Assembly: GCF_013393345.1 (NCBI RefSeq)
Contig: NZ_QJRF01000049.1
Location: 62,001 to 126,000, forward strand
Direction: 5' to 3'
From: Pseudomonas taiwanensis
GTDB taxonomy: Bacteria > Pseudomonadota > Gammaproteobacteria > Pseudomonadales > Pseudomonadaceae
Length of the DNA: 64,000 bases
Shown here: positions 1 to 8,297 of the stretch, piece after piece
Numbering within the stretch: the first letter of the stretch is position 1
Layout: each line of letters begins with the position of its first letter
The notes under the pieces: model-generated
Told to the model about the DNA's origin: nothing
Databases searched by the model: none
Seen by the model: only the letters and a program-made list of their open reading frames with translations
Position numbers and translations under genes: made by a program

Positions 1-444
1 ATTGCTGAGCGCAAATATCGTGCTCTTGCCTTGCGGATAAGCGGAGGTGCTGTGCGATGGTATCGGGCGTACAGCGGGGGATTTTTTGTTCGAACGCTCA
101 GGCAAGACATGCATCAAAGTCTCTGGGCATTCAGGACCATTCACGTGGGCATCATCCTGGACGTCCAGGGCCGCCATGGTGATCTCCTCTTCCATGGCGG
201 CTCCTCGCAGCTCTCGGAGCCCTTCCCGAACTTCCCAATAGATTCGCCATACGGCCCGATCGAGCGAGCTATCGGTGATGAGGCAGTTTGCGCTGAAGCC
301 GGTGATCACCAATCCGTCATTCCGCTCAAACGGTTTCGCGATAACGGCGAGCTCACCATTCGAGCCAATCGAACATGAAATGAGGCAATCAGACAGCACC
401 TGGCAAAGCTTCTCTTGCAGGCTATCGGCGATGAACTCGTACAT
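1..444 (-). CDS. Hypothetical protein, cut by the left window edge
   Basis: Reading leftwards, a frame stays open from ATG at 444 to position 1 (148 codons so far, no stop reached); a second in-frame ATG lies at 486 with GAGAGG about 12 bases upstream. The visible protein includes the stretches YEFIADSLQEKLCQVLSD and LVITGFSANCLITDSSLDR and looks soluble, with no signal peptide or membrane segment. I do not recognise a family. The missing C-terminus and the uncertain start keep the call weak, but no frame on the other strand is more convincing. Confidence 0.42.
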   Translation of the reverse strand, partial: MYEFIADSLQEKLCQVLSDCLISCSIGSNGELAVIAKPFERNDGLVITGFSANCLITDSSLDRAVWRIYWEVREGLRELRGAAMEEEITMAALDVQDDAHVNGPECPETLMHVLPERSNKKSPAVRPIPSHSTSAYPQGKSTIFALSN

Positions 445-618
445 GTGCGGACCCTTCGGACGCCGGCCAGTAGCCGAGACCGGCATACCGGATATGGACC
501 TCTCACGCGTATGTGAAGTTTTTCGCTCAGCGACTAACGGCAGCCAGTTGCCAATACCGCTCCGTGGGAGGACTGCCTGAATGTAGCGGCTGCACCAGAA
601 GCCTATAGGCAGGAATGA

Positions 619-2022
619 TCAAGCCGATTGGATGCGACGTATCAAAGCGGTAGTGCTGCGCGGCCAGCTCACGCGGCCGAACCACGCACCACCGGCAATC
701 GTGGCGGTGATGACGAGGCCATACACCACGAACGCTACGCCCTGGGCAACGAACACGTGCATCAGGTTGCCGCCCCAGTGCAACGCAAGCCAGCCTCCAA
801 GGCCCGCCACAACCAGGCGTGCGAGGTTGGCCACCACAGGCCAGAACAGGCGCCCCGCGCCTTGCGATGCGAAATGCAGTACCTGCCCCAGGGCGAAGAA
901 ACCGTACAAGGGGCCGACCACTTGCAAGTATTGGGTGCCGGCCTCAAGCATGGCCGGCTCATTGCCAAACAACATCAGCCAGGGGCGCGGGAAGATTGCC
1001 GCCGCCAGCCCGATCGTTTCGGTGATTGCAAAGGTAATCGCGGCACCGACCCACGCAGCCTTGAGGGCGCGTGCCCTGTCGCCGGCCCCGATGCAGGTAC
1101 CCACCATGGCCAGCAGCGGTGCACCAAAACCAAATGCCAGCGGCACCAACAGGTATTCAAGCCGTGCGGCGGTGCCGTATCCAGCAATCGCATCCGGGCC
1201 GAAATGCCCCGACAGCGCCGTCGCGACGCCAATTGACAGGTTGGTGGCCACCGTTGCAATCAGGCCGACCAAGCCAATTCGCAGGATGTCGCGAAACAAC
1301 GGCCAGCGAAGCCGGACGCCCATCAGCTTCGGCTTGAGCAGACTGCGCGGTGAGCGCAGGTACATCCAGAGCACGAGCGTACCGCCGAGGTAATACAGGA
1401 GCAGCGCCGCCGCGCCGCCGGCGATACCCATGCCGGGAATCGGTCCCCAGCCAAAGATGAGCAAGGGCGACAGCGGGATAAGCACGACAGCACCCGCGAC
1501 AGTCACGTTGGCAGGCACTGCCATGTTGCCGGTGCCCCGGATTACCGCAGACAGCGCATTGAACAGCCACACGAGAGCGGCACCCGCAAATACCCAGTGC
1601 GAGTACACCAACGCCGCCTCCAATGACGCCCCGGTGCCCCCCATCTGCGTATACAGCCACCGCCCGCCCAGCAGGAGCGCCAGCGTGAACGCAAGGCCGA
1701 AACCGAGCGCGATGACCATCGCATGCAGCACCAGAGCATCGGCATCTTCCCGGCGTTGCGCACCGAGGGCTCGCGCGATGGACGAGGCGATGCCACCTCC
1801 TATCGCGCCTGCGGAACTCATCTGCATCAGCATGACAATCGGAAAAACCAGTGCCATTGCAGCCAGCGCGTCGCTGCCAAGCTTGCCGACGAAATAGGTT
1901 TCTATGAGGCCGACCGAGGCCTGGACAATCATCACCAATACGTTGGGTGCCGCGAGTCGCAAGACGGTCGGCACGATGGGCGCTTCCAATAGCAGACGTG
2001 TACGCGGATCGATGGCGGTCAT
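619..2022 (-). CDS. MATE family multidrug/toxin efflux transporter
   Basis: A 467-residue inner-membrane protein with about twelve hydrophobic segments in the two-bundle MATE arrangement, normal length for the family. MATE proteins export cationic drugs or metabolites in exchange for Na+ or H+. N-terminal LLLEAPIVPTVLRLAAPN and VIRGTGNMAVPANV are typical of the NorM/DinF-like branch. The frame is open 35 codons further upstream, but ATG at 2022 is preferred: CAGGGA sits about 7 bases upstream and the family core starts directly after it. It follows the LysR gene at 2161-3081 on the same strand with a 138-base gap, so cotranscription is possible. Substrate cannot be read from the sequence. Confidence 0.88.
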   Translation of the reverse strand: MTAIDPRTRLLLEAPIVPTVLRLAAPNVLVMIVQASVGLIETYFVGKLGSDALAAMALVFPIVMLMQMSSAGAIGGGIASSIARALGAQRREDADALVLHAMVIALGFGLAFTLALLLGGRWLYTQMGGTGASLEAALVYSHWVFAGAALVWLFNALSAVIRGTGNMAVPANVTVAGAVVLIPLSPLLIFGWGPIPGMGIAGGAAALLLYYLGGTLVLWMYLRSPRSLLKPKLMGVRLRWPLFRDILRIGLVGLIATVATNLSIGVATALSGHFGPDAIAGYGTAARLEYLLVPLAFGFGAPLLAMVGTCIGAGDRARALKAAWVGAAITFAITETIGLAAAIFPRPWLMLFGNEPAMLEAGTQYLQVVGPLYGFFALGQVLHFASQGAGRLFWPVVANLARLVVAGLGGWLALHWGGNLMHVFVAQGVAFVVYGLVITATIAGGAWFGRVSWPRSTTALIRRIQSA

Positions 2023-2160
2023 GGTTATCCCTGTGGATTTTATTGTTGGGGCTGACCGCCATTGGATTGGCAAGCAATGTGATGAGTAAAATGAATTATT
2101 GATATTTAACCTATGCAAGGCATGCATATCGATATCTGTTCCAGGCGCAAGCTGAGCCCT

Positions 2161-3081
2161 TCAGGGGCGCTGGACGGCGCAGCTCTTCACCTGTTCGCGC
2201 AACCACTGCAAACCCGGATCGACATCGAAGCGTGAGTGCCAATACGCCACCAGCTCGGGCGCCGGGAAGTCGACTGGCGGCTCGTGGCAGCTGAGGCCAA
2301 AGGTTGCGGCGAACGCCTCGGCGATGGGCCCTGGCAGGTTGCAGATGTAGCCGGTTTGGGAGGCGATCACCGGCATCGCCATGAAGTTCTGCACCAGTAC
2401 GCCAATGCGCCGCGCCAGCCCTTGGGCCTGTAGCGTCTGATCGATGATGTTGCCATCCCGTTGATGCATTTCGATCATCACTTGCGGCCTCTCCAGATAG
2501 AGGCCCAGCGGGAAACGCCCAGGTGGAAGGCCTTCACGCTGCCAGATCAGGGTGCGCAGCGAAACGCTGGTGATTGGCTCATGACGCAGGACTGCGCCAA
2601 GCGTCATCGGCGAGCTGATGACCAGGTCGATCTCGCCGCTTTCCAGTAGCCCCGAAATCGCACTCTTCTGCGGCAGCGGCACTACCTCGATCATCACCCC
2701 CGGTGCCTCGCGCGCAATGTGCTGGGTCAGGCGCGGCAGGATCAGGAACTCGACGAAGTCGCCGGAGGCGATGCGGAACTTGCGTTGCACCGCTGCCGGC
2801 ACGAAGGGCACAGAACCTTGCAGAGCGTCGTCCAGACGGGACAGTGCCTCACGTACCGGACCGATCAGTTCGGCCGCGCGTGCCGTCGGCACCAGGCCGC
2901 CGCGCCCGATCACGAACAGCTCGTCGCCAAGGCGTTCGCGCAAACGGCGCAGCGCATGGCTGACAGCCGATTGGCTGAGCGACAGGCGCTCACTGGCGCG
3001 GGTGACGTTCTGGGTTTCCCACAGGGTGGCGAAGACCACCAGCAGGTTCAGGTCGAGGGTACGAGTATTAATATTGTGCAT
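2161..3081 (-). CDS. LysR family transcriptional regulator
   Basis: A 306-residue LysR-type regulator. Residues 8-66 form the winged helix-turn-helix (LDLNLLVVFATLWETQNVTR, then SQSAVSHALRRLRERLGDEL), of the NodD/PcpR-like style that starts LDLNLL; the rest is the two-lobed effector domain. ATG at 3081 is the only sensible start. It is divergent from the monooxygenase operon beginning at 3164, with only 82 bases between start codons, the classic arrangement for a LysR protein controlling its neighbour in response to a substrate or intermediate. The effector is unknown. Confidence 0.9.
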   Translation of the reverse strand: MHNINTRTLDLNLLVVFATLWETQNVTRASERLSLSQSAVSHALRRLRERLGDELFVIGRGGLVPTARAAELIGPVREALSRLDDALQGSVPFVPAAVQRKFRIASGDFVEFLILPRLTQHIAREAPGVMIEVVPLPQKSAISGLLESGEIDLVISSPMTLGAVLRHEPITSVSLRTLIWQREGLPPGRFPLGLYLERPQVMIEMHQRDGNIIDQTLQAQGLARRIGVLVQNFMAMPVIASQTGYICNLPGPIAEAFAATFGLSCHEPPVDFPAPELVAYWHSRFDVDPGLQWLREQVKSCAVQRP

Positions 3082-3090
3082 TCGTCGAAT
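3080..3090. promoter_or_regulatory. Palindrome in the divergent LysR/monooxygenase spacer
   Basis: ATTCG-T-CGAAT is a perfect 5-bp dyad overlapping the LysR start codon. The 82-base spacer must hold both promoters and any LysR site, so this dyad is the best visible operator candidate. That it binds the LysR protein is inference. Confidence 0.3.
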
Positions 3091-3163
3091 GCTACATATT
3101 CACTTCCTTCATCGCAAAGGCTTTGTTGTAGTGGCGCCACAGTTTCACTGCACGAGAGCCCAC

Positions 3164-4225
3164 ATGAACAACAAGAAACCCCTGCAGATGGGTTGGTTCA
3201 TTCCAACCATTGGCGATACCACTGCCTTCAGCGATCCGAGCAAGAGCATTCCCCGGTCCCTCGAGCATTTCGAGCGGGTAGCCGTCGCCGCGGAACAGGC
3301 CGGGTTTGATTACGTACTGGTCCCCGTGACGCCCTTCTGCTGGGATGCCTGGGTGACCGCCTCGTTCGTGATCGCCCGCACGCAGAAGCTCAAAGCCCTG
3401 GTGGCAGTGAAGCCCGGATTCATCCATCCGGTCGCCCAGGCCAAGATGTTCGCCACCTTCGACCAGCTGTCCAAAGGGCGCATCTACATCAACCTGATCG
3501 CCGGCCTCAGCGAGAAAGACGCCTATGCCGAGGGGCAGATCGTTTCCAAGGAAGCGCGCTACGAACAGCTGGAAGAAGAAGTCGAGCTGATGAAGCGCCT
3601 GTGGACCGAAGAAGGCGTGGAATACGAAGGCAAGTACCACCAGGCACATGCCCCGCAAGTCATACCCTCTCCCTTCCAGCAACCGCACCCGCCGTTCTTT
3701 CTCGGCGGTGGTTCGGAACAGGCAGCAGAGATTTCCGCCAAGCACTCCGCCGTGCACCTGTTCTGGGGCGACTACCCGGAACGCATCGCCGAACAGGTCA
3801 AGGAAATGCGTGAGCGCGCTGCCAAATACGGCCGCGGCGAAGAAATCGAATTTGCCATGCGCCTGCAAATCATCTGCCGCGAAACCGAAGAGGAAGCCTG
3901 GGCGGCGGCCGATACGCTGGTCAACGGCGCCGACCCGGCCTGGACAGAACAGGTCAAGACCATGATGGCCGAGTCCGTGGCCAACCAACGGATGAAGGAA
4001 CTCTCCAAAACCGTCGGCCGCAAGATGACCCCGCACCTGTGGACCGGCATCACCGAAGTACGCCCCGGTGCTGGTATTGCGGTGGTGGGCAACCCGCAGC
4101 AGGTCGCCGATCAGTTGCTGGCGTTCGTCGATGCCGGTTGCAGCGGGTTCTGCCTTTCCGGCTACCCACACCACGAAGAAGCCGAGCGCTTTGGCCGCCT
4201 GGTCATGCCGCTGCTCAACCGCTGA
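3164..4225 (+). CDS. LLM-class flavin-dependent monooxygenase (SsuD-like)
   Basis: A 353-residue bacterial-luciferase-like monooxygenase, the usual length for the SsuD/alkanesulfonate monooxygenase branch. The frame is open far upstream, but ATG at 3164 follows GAGAG and begins the family core (LQMGWFIPTIGDT). Family landmarks are HPVAQAKMFATFDQLSKGRI, NLIAGLSEKDAYAEG and PPFFLGGGSEQAAE. Such enzymes use FMNH2 and O2 to oxidise small organic compounds, often cleaving C-S bonds of sulfonates to an aldehyde and sulfite. The next gene encodes a flavin reductase that can supply FMNH2. The exact substrate is not readable; a desulfonase is favoured from the neighbours only. Confidence 0.85.
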   Translation: MNNKKPLQMGWFIPTIGDTTAFSDPSKSIPRSLEHFERVAVAAEQAGFDYVLVPVTPFCWDAWVTASFVIARTQKLKALVAVKPGFIHPVAQAKMFATFDQLSKGRIYINLIAGLSEKDAYAEGQIVSKEARYEQLEEEVELMKRLWTEEGVEYEGKYHQAHAPQVIPSPFQQPHPPFFLGGGSEQAAEISAKHSAVHLFWGDYPERIAEQVKEMRERAAKYGRGEEIEFAMRLQIICRETEEEAWAAADTLVNGADPAWTEQVKTMMAESVANQRMKELSKTVGRKMTPHLWTGITEVRPGAGIAVVGNPQQVADQLLAFVDAGCSGFCLSGYPHHEEAERFGRLVMPLLNR

Positions 4226-4289
4226 GCCATTTCGATCCAACAACAATCAGCCGCCGCTGGCCCGTCCGGTGGCGGTGGAGTACCCGTCG

Positions 4290-5288
4290 ATGAATACTTT
4301 GCCCTTCGACCCCAAGCAATTCCGTCAGGCGCTCGGCGCCTTCACCACCGGCGTGACCATCGTCACCACCCGAGGCCCGGACGGCCAGGACTATGGGCTG
4401 ACTGCCAACAGCTTCAACTCGGTGTCGATCGACCCGCCGATGGTGCTGTGGAGCATCAACAAGGATTCCTCGTCGGCTCACGCCTTCACCGAAGGCTCGC
4501 ACTTCGCCGTGCACATCCTGGCGACCGATCAGGAGCCGCTGTCCAACCGCTTCGCCAAAAGCGGCGCCGACAAGTTCGCCGGTCTCGACCTCCAACGCGG
4601 CCTCAGCGAGGTTCCGCTGCTGGATGGTTGCTCAGCGCGCTTCCAGTGCAAGACCACCTATCAGTACGAGGGTGGCGACCACATCATCCTGGTCGGTGAA
4701 GTGCTGGCGTTCGACCGTTTCGACGAAGCGCCGCTGGTGTTCCACAGCGGCGGCTACTGCCGCCTGGTGCCGCCCGCCCCTCGTGGTGAGCAAAGCGTCA
4801 TCTACGGCGAAAACTGGCTGGGTTTCCTGCTCGGACGTGCCTATTACCAACTGCAACTGCCGATTCGCCAGCAACTGAGGGCGATGGGCATGCAAGACAG
4901 CGACTTCGAGCTGCTCGGCATCCTCAGCTTCAGCGAAGGGCGAACCCTGGAGGAGCTGCGCCAACTGTTCGAGTTCACCGGCAAGGCACTGGCCCCGGAC
5001 CAATTGGCCACCTGGTTGCACAACGACCTGCTGACCCTGCACGAACAGAAAGTGCTGTTTACCGACAAGGGCCGCCAGCTGGCGATCCAATGGCTGGCCT
5101 TTGCCAAGTCCGCCGAGATGAGTGCCCTGGAGGGGCTGTCCTACGACGAAGCGCAGCAACTCAAGCTGCTGATCGGTCGCGTCATCCAGCACACCGGCAC
5201 CGAGCTGCCGGCGCACTGGCGCAAGGAAAACATCTGGCAGGACAACAACCTCTGGCAGCAGGCCGACGCCATCCCGGCGGCGCGCTGA
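4290..5288 (+). CDS. Flavin reductase with C-terminal MarR-like domain
   Basis: A 332-residue protein starting at ATG 4290 behind GGTGGAG. Residues 1-165 are a flavin reductase domain of the HpaC/split-barrel type (FRQALGAFTTGVTIVTTR, GLTANSFNSVSIDPPMVLWS, HFAVHILATDQEPLSNRFA). Residues from about 180 to the end, beginning YGENWLGFLLGRAYYQLQL, resemble a MarR winged-helix dimerisation/DNA-binding fold. A comparable fusion is known in the C1 reductase of Acinetobacter baumannii 4-hydroxyphenylacetate hydroxylase, where the MarR-like part is autoinhibitory and senses the substrate. By analogy this tail may gate FMNH2 supply by substrate. It is the partner of the monooxygenase 64 bases upstream. 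Confidence 0.85.
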   Translation: MNTLPFDPKQFRQALGAFTTGVTIVTTRGPDGQDYGLTANSFNSVSIDPPMVLWSINKDSSSAHAFTEGSHFAVHILATDQEPLSNRFAKSGADKFAGLDLQRGLSEVPLLDGCSARFQCKTTYQYEGGDHIILVGEVLAFDRFDEAPLVFHSGGYCRLVPPAPRGEQSVIYGENWLGFLLGRAYYQLQLPIRQQLRAMGMQDSDFELLGILSFSEGRTLEELRQLFEFTGKALAPDQLATWLHNDLLTLHEQKVLFTDKGRQLAIQWLAFAKSAEMSALEGLSYDEAQQLKLLIGRVIQHTGTELPAHWRKENIWQDNNLWQQADAIPAAR

Positions 5289-5361
5289 CGCAGCACCGCA
5301 GCGGCGGCCTGCGCGCCGCGCGGCCTCGAATACAAAAACAAGCCATTGAGGTGAACCGTCG

Positions 5362-6747
5362 ATGTCCAGCACCACGACTATCCAGGCTCCGGTTGCCAGC
5401 TCGGCGCCCTGCCTGGCGAGCCCCGGCCAGGCCAACTATGCCCTTGGCGTACTGCTGCTCGCCTACGTCTTCTCGATCATGGACCGGCAGGTGCTCAGCC
5501 TGCTGGTTGGGCCGATCCAGCAATCGCTGCACGTCAACGACACCTGGATGGGCATGCTCCATGGATTCACCTTCGCCGCTTTCTACTCCCTGGCCGGCCT
5601 GCCGATCGCGAGGCTGATCGATCGCGGTAACCGGCGGCTGGTCATCACCATCGGCATCGGCTTGTGGTGCCTGGCCACAGCCGCCAGTGGCCTGGCCACG
5701 GAATTCTGGCACCTGCTGCTGGCCCGCGTCGGCGTGGCAGTTGGCGAGGCGGTGCTGCTGCCAGGCGCCGTGTCGCTGATCAGTGACCTGTTCGCGCCGG
5801 AGAAACGCGGCCGCGCGCTCGGCGTGTTCGGCTCCGGCGGCCCGATCGGTGTGGGCGCTGGCCTGCTCGCTACCGGTCTGGTCCTCGGCTATTTCAGCGC
5901 CCATCCTCTCACCCTCCCCTTCCTCGGCACTCTGGCGCCCTGGCAGACCACGCTAATGTCGATCGGCCTGCCGGGCCTGATCGTTCTATTGCTGATGGTC
6001 GGCGTGCCGGAGCCGCGACTGAATCGCGCCGGCCGGAAGGCACCGACCTTGACGGCACCGGGCGTGCCATTGGGAGAAGTCCTGGCGTTCCTGCGCGCCA
6101 ACCGACGCACCTTCTTCGCCATCGTGGTCGGTATGGGCTTCTACAACGCCGCGGTTTATGGCGGCGGCGCATGGGTCCCCAGCTACCTGGTCCGCGAATT
6201 CGGCTGGAGTTACGCCAAGGCCGGCACGGTGATGGGTCTGATCATGTGCGTCAGCGCGCCGCTCGGGGTCCTCGGCGCCAGTTGGCTGGGTGAATGCTGG
6301 CGCCGCCGCGGCGTAGCCAATGGCAACCTGCGAGTGGCGATCATCGCCAGCATGGTCCTGCCACTGTGCGCCACACCGCTACTGCTGGCGCCCAGCGCCC
6401 CTCTGTCACTGCCGTTCCTGGCCGTCACCGCCGCCCTCTGGGTCTGCCTGTTCGGCGTCGGCCCGGCGTTGATCGTCGAAGCAGCGCCCGCGCCGATGCG
6501 TGGCCAGTTCATCGCCCTGTTCACCGGCGTACTCAACCTGCTCGGCGTTGGCATCGGCCCGCTGGCAATCGGCGTCATCACCGACTACGTGCTGGTCGAC
6601 CCCGCCGCCATTCGCTACTCGATCCTGATCGTCACCCTGATCGCCTGCGCCCTCGCCTGCCCACTGCTGCTCTGCGCCCGACACAGCTTCGGAAAAACCA
6701 TCCAGCAGGCCCGCGAGTGGCAGCCCGCTGCGACGGCTGCGGCTTAA
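5362..6747 (+). CDS. MFS transporter (spinster-like)
   Basis: A 461-residue major facilitator with about twelve membrane segments; ATG at 5362 follows GAGGTGA. The loop 2-3 signature is present as GLPIARLIDRGNRR, and the first segment contains the FSIMDRQVLSLLVGP pattern common in the spinster-like sugar/organic anion carriers. It lies 73 bases after the flavin reductase in the same direction and is probably the uptake (or efflux) system for the operon substrate. The substrate cannot be deduced; membrane topology and family assignment are firm. Confidence 0.85.
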   Translation: MSSTTTIQAPVASSAPCLASPGQANYALGVLLLAYVFSIMDRQVLSLLVGPIQQSLHVNDTWMGMLHGFTFAAFYSLAGLPIARLIDRGNRRLVITIGIGLWCLATAASGLATEFWHLLLARVGVAVGEAVLLPGAVSLISDLFAPEKRGRALGVFGSGGPIGVGAGLLATGLVLGYFSAHPLTLPFLGTLAPWQTTLMSIGLPGLIVLLLMVGVPEPRLNRAGRKAPTLTAPGVPLGEVLAFLRANRRTFFAIVVGMGFYNAAVYGGGAWVPSYLVREFGWSYAKAGTVMGLIMCVSAPLGVLGASWLGECWRRRGVANGNLRVAIIASMVLPLCATPLLLAPSAPLSLPFLAVTAALWVCLFGVGPALIVEAAPAPMRGQFIALFTGVLNLLGVGIGPLAIGVITDYVLVDPAAIRYSILIVTLIACALACPLLLCARHSFGKTIQQAREWQPAATAAA

Positions 6748-6771
6748 CCCTTCCAACCCACGAGAACGCTC

Positions 6772-7182
6772 ATGAACTCCATCCAGGGCAATTGCCTGTG
6801 CGGCGGCATCCACTACTCCACCCACCTCGCCCCGCTGACCACCGCCGTCTGCCATTGCAGCGACTGCCAGAAGCAGTCCGGCAGTGCCTTCTCGGTCAAT
6901 GTGCTGGTGCCGATCGCAGACTTCCTGGTCGAGGGCGAGAGCCTCGGCTGCTACTCCAAGGCCGGCGGTAGCGGCCTACCGGTCAAACGTTACTTCTGCA
7001 CCTGCTGTGGCTCGGCGTTGTACTCCGAAATCGCCGCGATGCCCGGCGTGCTCGCCGTCAAGGCCGGCACCCTGGCCGACGCGCTCACCACGCCCAACCT
7101 GCACCTCTGGTGTTCGTCGGCGCAGCCCTGGGTGGCCATCGACCGCAGCCTGCCGTGCTTCGAGCACGCGGCAACCGAGTGA
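6772..7182 (+). CDS. GFA/CENP-V family zinc protein
   Basis: A 136-residue single-domain GFA (glutathione-dependent formaldehyde-activating) protein. Zinc ligand clusters are Cys8/Cys10 (GNCLCGGI), Cys27/Cys29/Cys32 (VCHCSDCQKQSG) and Cys76/Cys78/Cys79 (FCTCCGSALY). The family founder helps glutathione condense with formaldehyde; other members bind thiol adducts or have unknown roles. It begins 24 bases after the MFS gene and is followed within 50 bases by the YeiH-type exporter, so it is part of this operon. A role in handling an aldehyde product of the monooxygenase is inference. Confidence 0.85.
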   Translation: MNSIQGNCLCGGIHYSTHLAPLTTAVCHCSDCQKQSGSAFSVNVLVPIADFLVEGESLGCYSKAGGSGLPVKRYFCTCCGSALYSEIAAMPGVLAVKAGTLADALTTPNLHLWCSSAQPWVAIDRSLPCFEHAATE

Positions 7183-7229
7183 AGAACCGCGCCCCGGCTG
7201 GCGGGCCACCGCAGCCGGGCGAGCACGAG

Positions 7230-8279
7230 ATGACCACGATGATCAAAGACGCACACTACCCCGACCCCGTCAGCCTGCCCCGGCAGCTGCTGGGCCGCGT
7301 GCAGACCCTCGCCCCTGGGGTGATGGTCAGCCTGGCGATCGCCATGGCCTCGGCGTTCATCGCCGATCATTACGGCGGACCCACCCTGCTCTACGCCCTG
7401 CTTTTCGGTATGGCGTGCCACTTTCTGAGCGAGGACAGCCGCTGCCTTCCGGGCATCGAGTTCACCGCACGGACGATCCTGCGCATAGGCGTAGCCCTGC
7501 TGGGCGCGCGTATCACGCTGGAACAGATCGGTTCGCTGGGTTTGGAAACGGTCCTGGCCGCAGTGCTTGCAGTCGCTGCGACCATTTCTGTTGGCTGGAT
7601 AAGTGCTCGCCTGCTCAACCTGCGTGCCGACTTCGGCGTGCTGACCGGTGGTGCCGTCGCCATCTGCGGCGCTTCGGCGGCCTTGGCGATTTCCGCGGTG
7701 CTGCCCAAGCATGAGAACAGCGAGCGCGATACGTTGCTGACCGTGGTGGGCGTCACCGGCCTCTCGACCGTGGCGATGATCACTTATCCAATCATCAGCA
7801 AGCTGCTGGGTCTGTCGCCTGAGCACACCGGGATTTTTCTGGGTGGCACCATCCACGACGTGGCCCAGGTGGTCGGTGCCGGCTACATGATTTCCCCGGC
7901 CACCGGCGATATCGCCACCGTGGTGAAGCTGCTGCGAGTGGCACTCCTGGTGCCCGCTGTCCTGGTGGTTGCCTGGTTGTTTAGCCGACAGCGGAGCACG
8001 CAGGCGGACAGCGGGCGGCGGTTACCCCTACTCCCAGGATTCCTGGTGGCTTTCGTCTGCCTGGTCGCGGTCAACAGCAGTGGTTTTCTGCCTCCCTCTT
8101 TGGCCGGCGCCATGAGTGAAACGTCGCGCGGTTGCCTGGTGATCGCCATCGCCGCCCTGGGGTTGAAAACGTCGCTGCAAAAACTCGCATCAGTTGGGTG
8201 GCGTCCGATCGCCCTGCTGGTGGGCGAGACGCTGTTCCTCGCGGCACTGGTAATGGGCCTGCTCTGCCTGGGCCGATGA
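7230..8279 (+). CDS. YeiH/UPF0324 family putative sulfate/sulfite exporter
   Basis: A 349-residue membrane protein with about ten segments, typical of the YeiH (COG2855) family: GIEFTARTILRIGVALLGAR, GAVAICGASAALAISAVLP and GGTIHDVAQVVGAGYMIS are its conserved blocks. Members have been proposed to export sulfate or sulfite, some beside sulfonate-degradation genes. The frame extends upstream into the GFA gene, but ATG at 7230 starts the protein; the ribosome site is weak, and ATG 7239 is an alternative. It is the last gene of the operon that starts at 3164 and is convergent with the patatin gene 18 bases away. Confidence 0.82.
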   Translation: MTTMIKDAHYPDPVSLPRQLLGRVQTLAPGVMVSLAIAMASAFIADHYGGPTLLYALLFGMACHFLSEDSRCLPGIEFTARTILRIGVALLGARITLEQIGSLGLETVLAAVLAVAATISVGWISARLLNLRADFGVLTGGAVAICGASAALAISAVLPKHENSERDTLLTVVGVTGLSTVAMITYPIISKLLGLSPEHTGIFLGGTIHDVAQVVGAGYMISPATGDIATVVKLLRVALLVPAVLVVAWLFSRQRSTQADSGRRLPLLPGFLVAFVCLVAVNSSGFLPPSLAGAMSETSRGCLVIAIAALGLKTSLQKLASVGWRPIALLVGETLFLAALVMGLLCLGR

Positions 8280-8297
8280 GTTGCGCACAACGCACGC

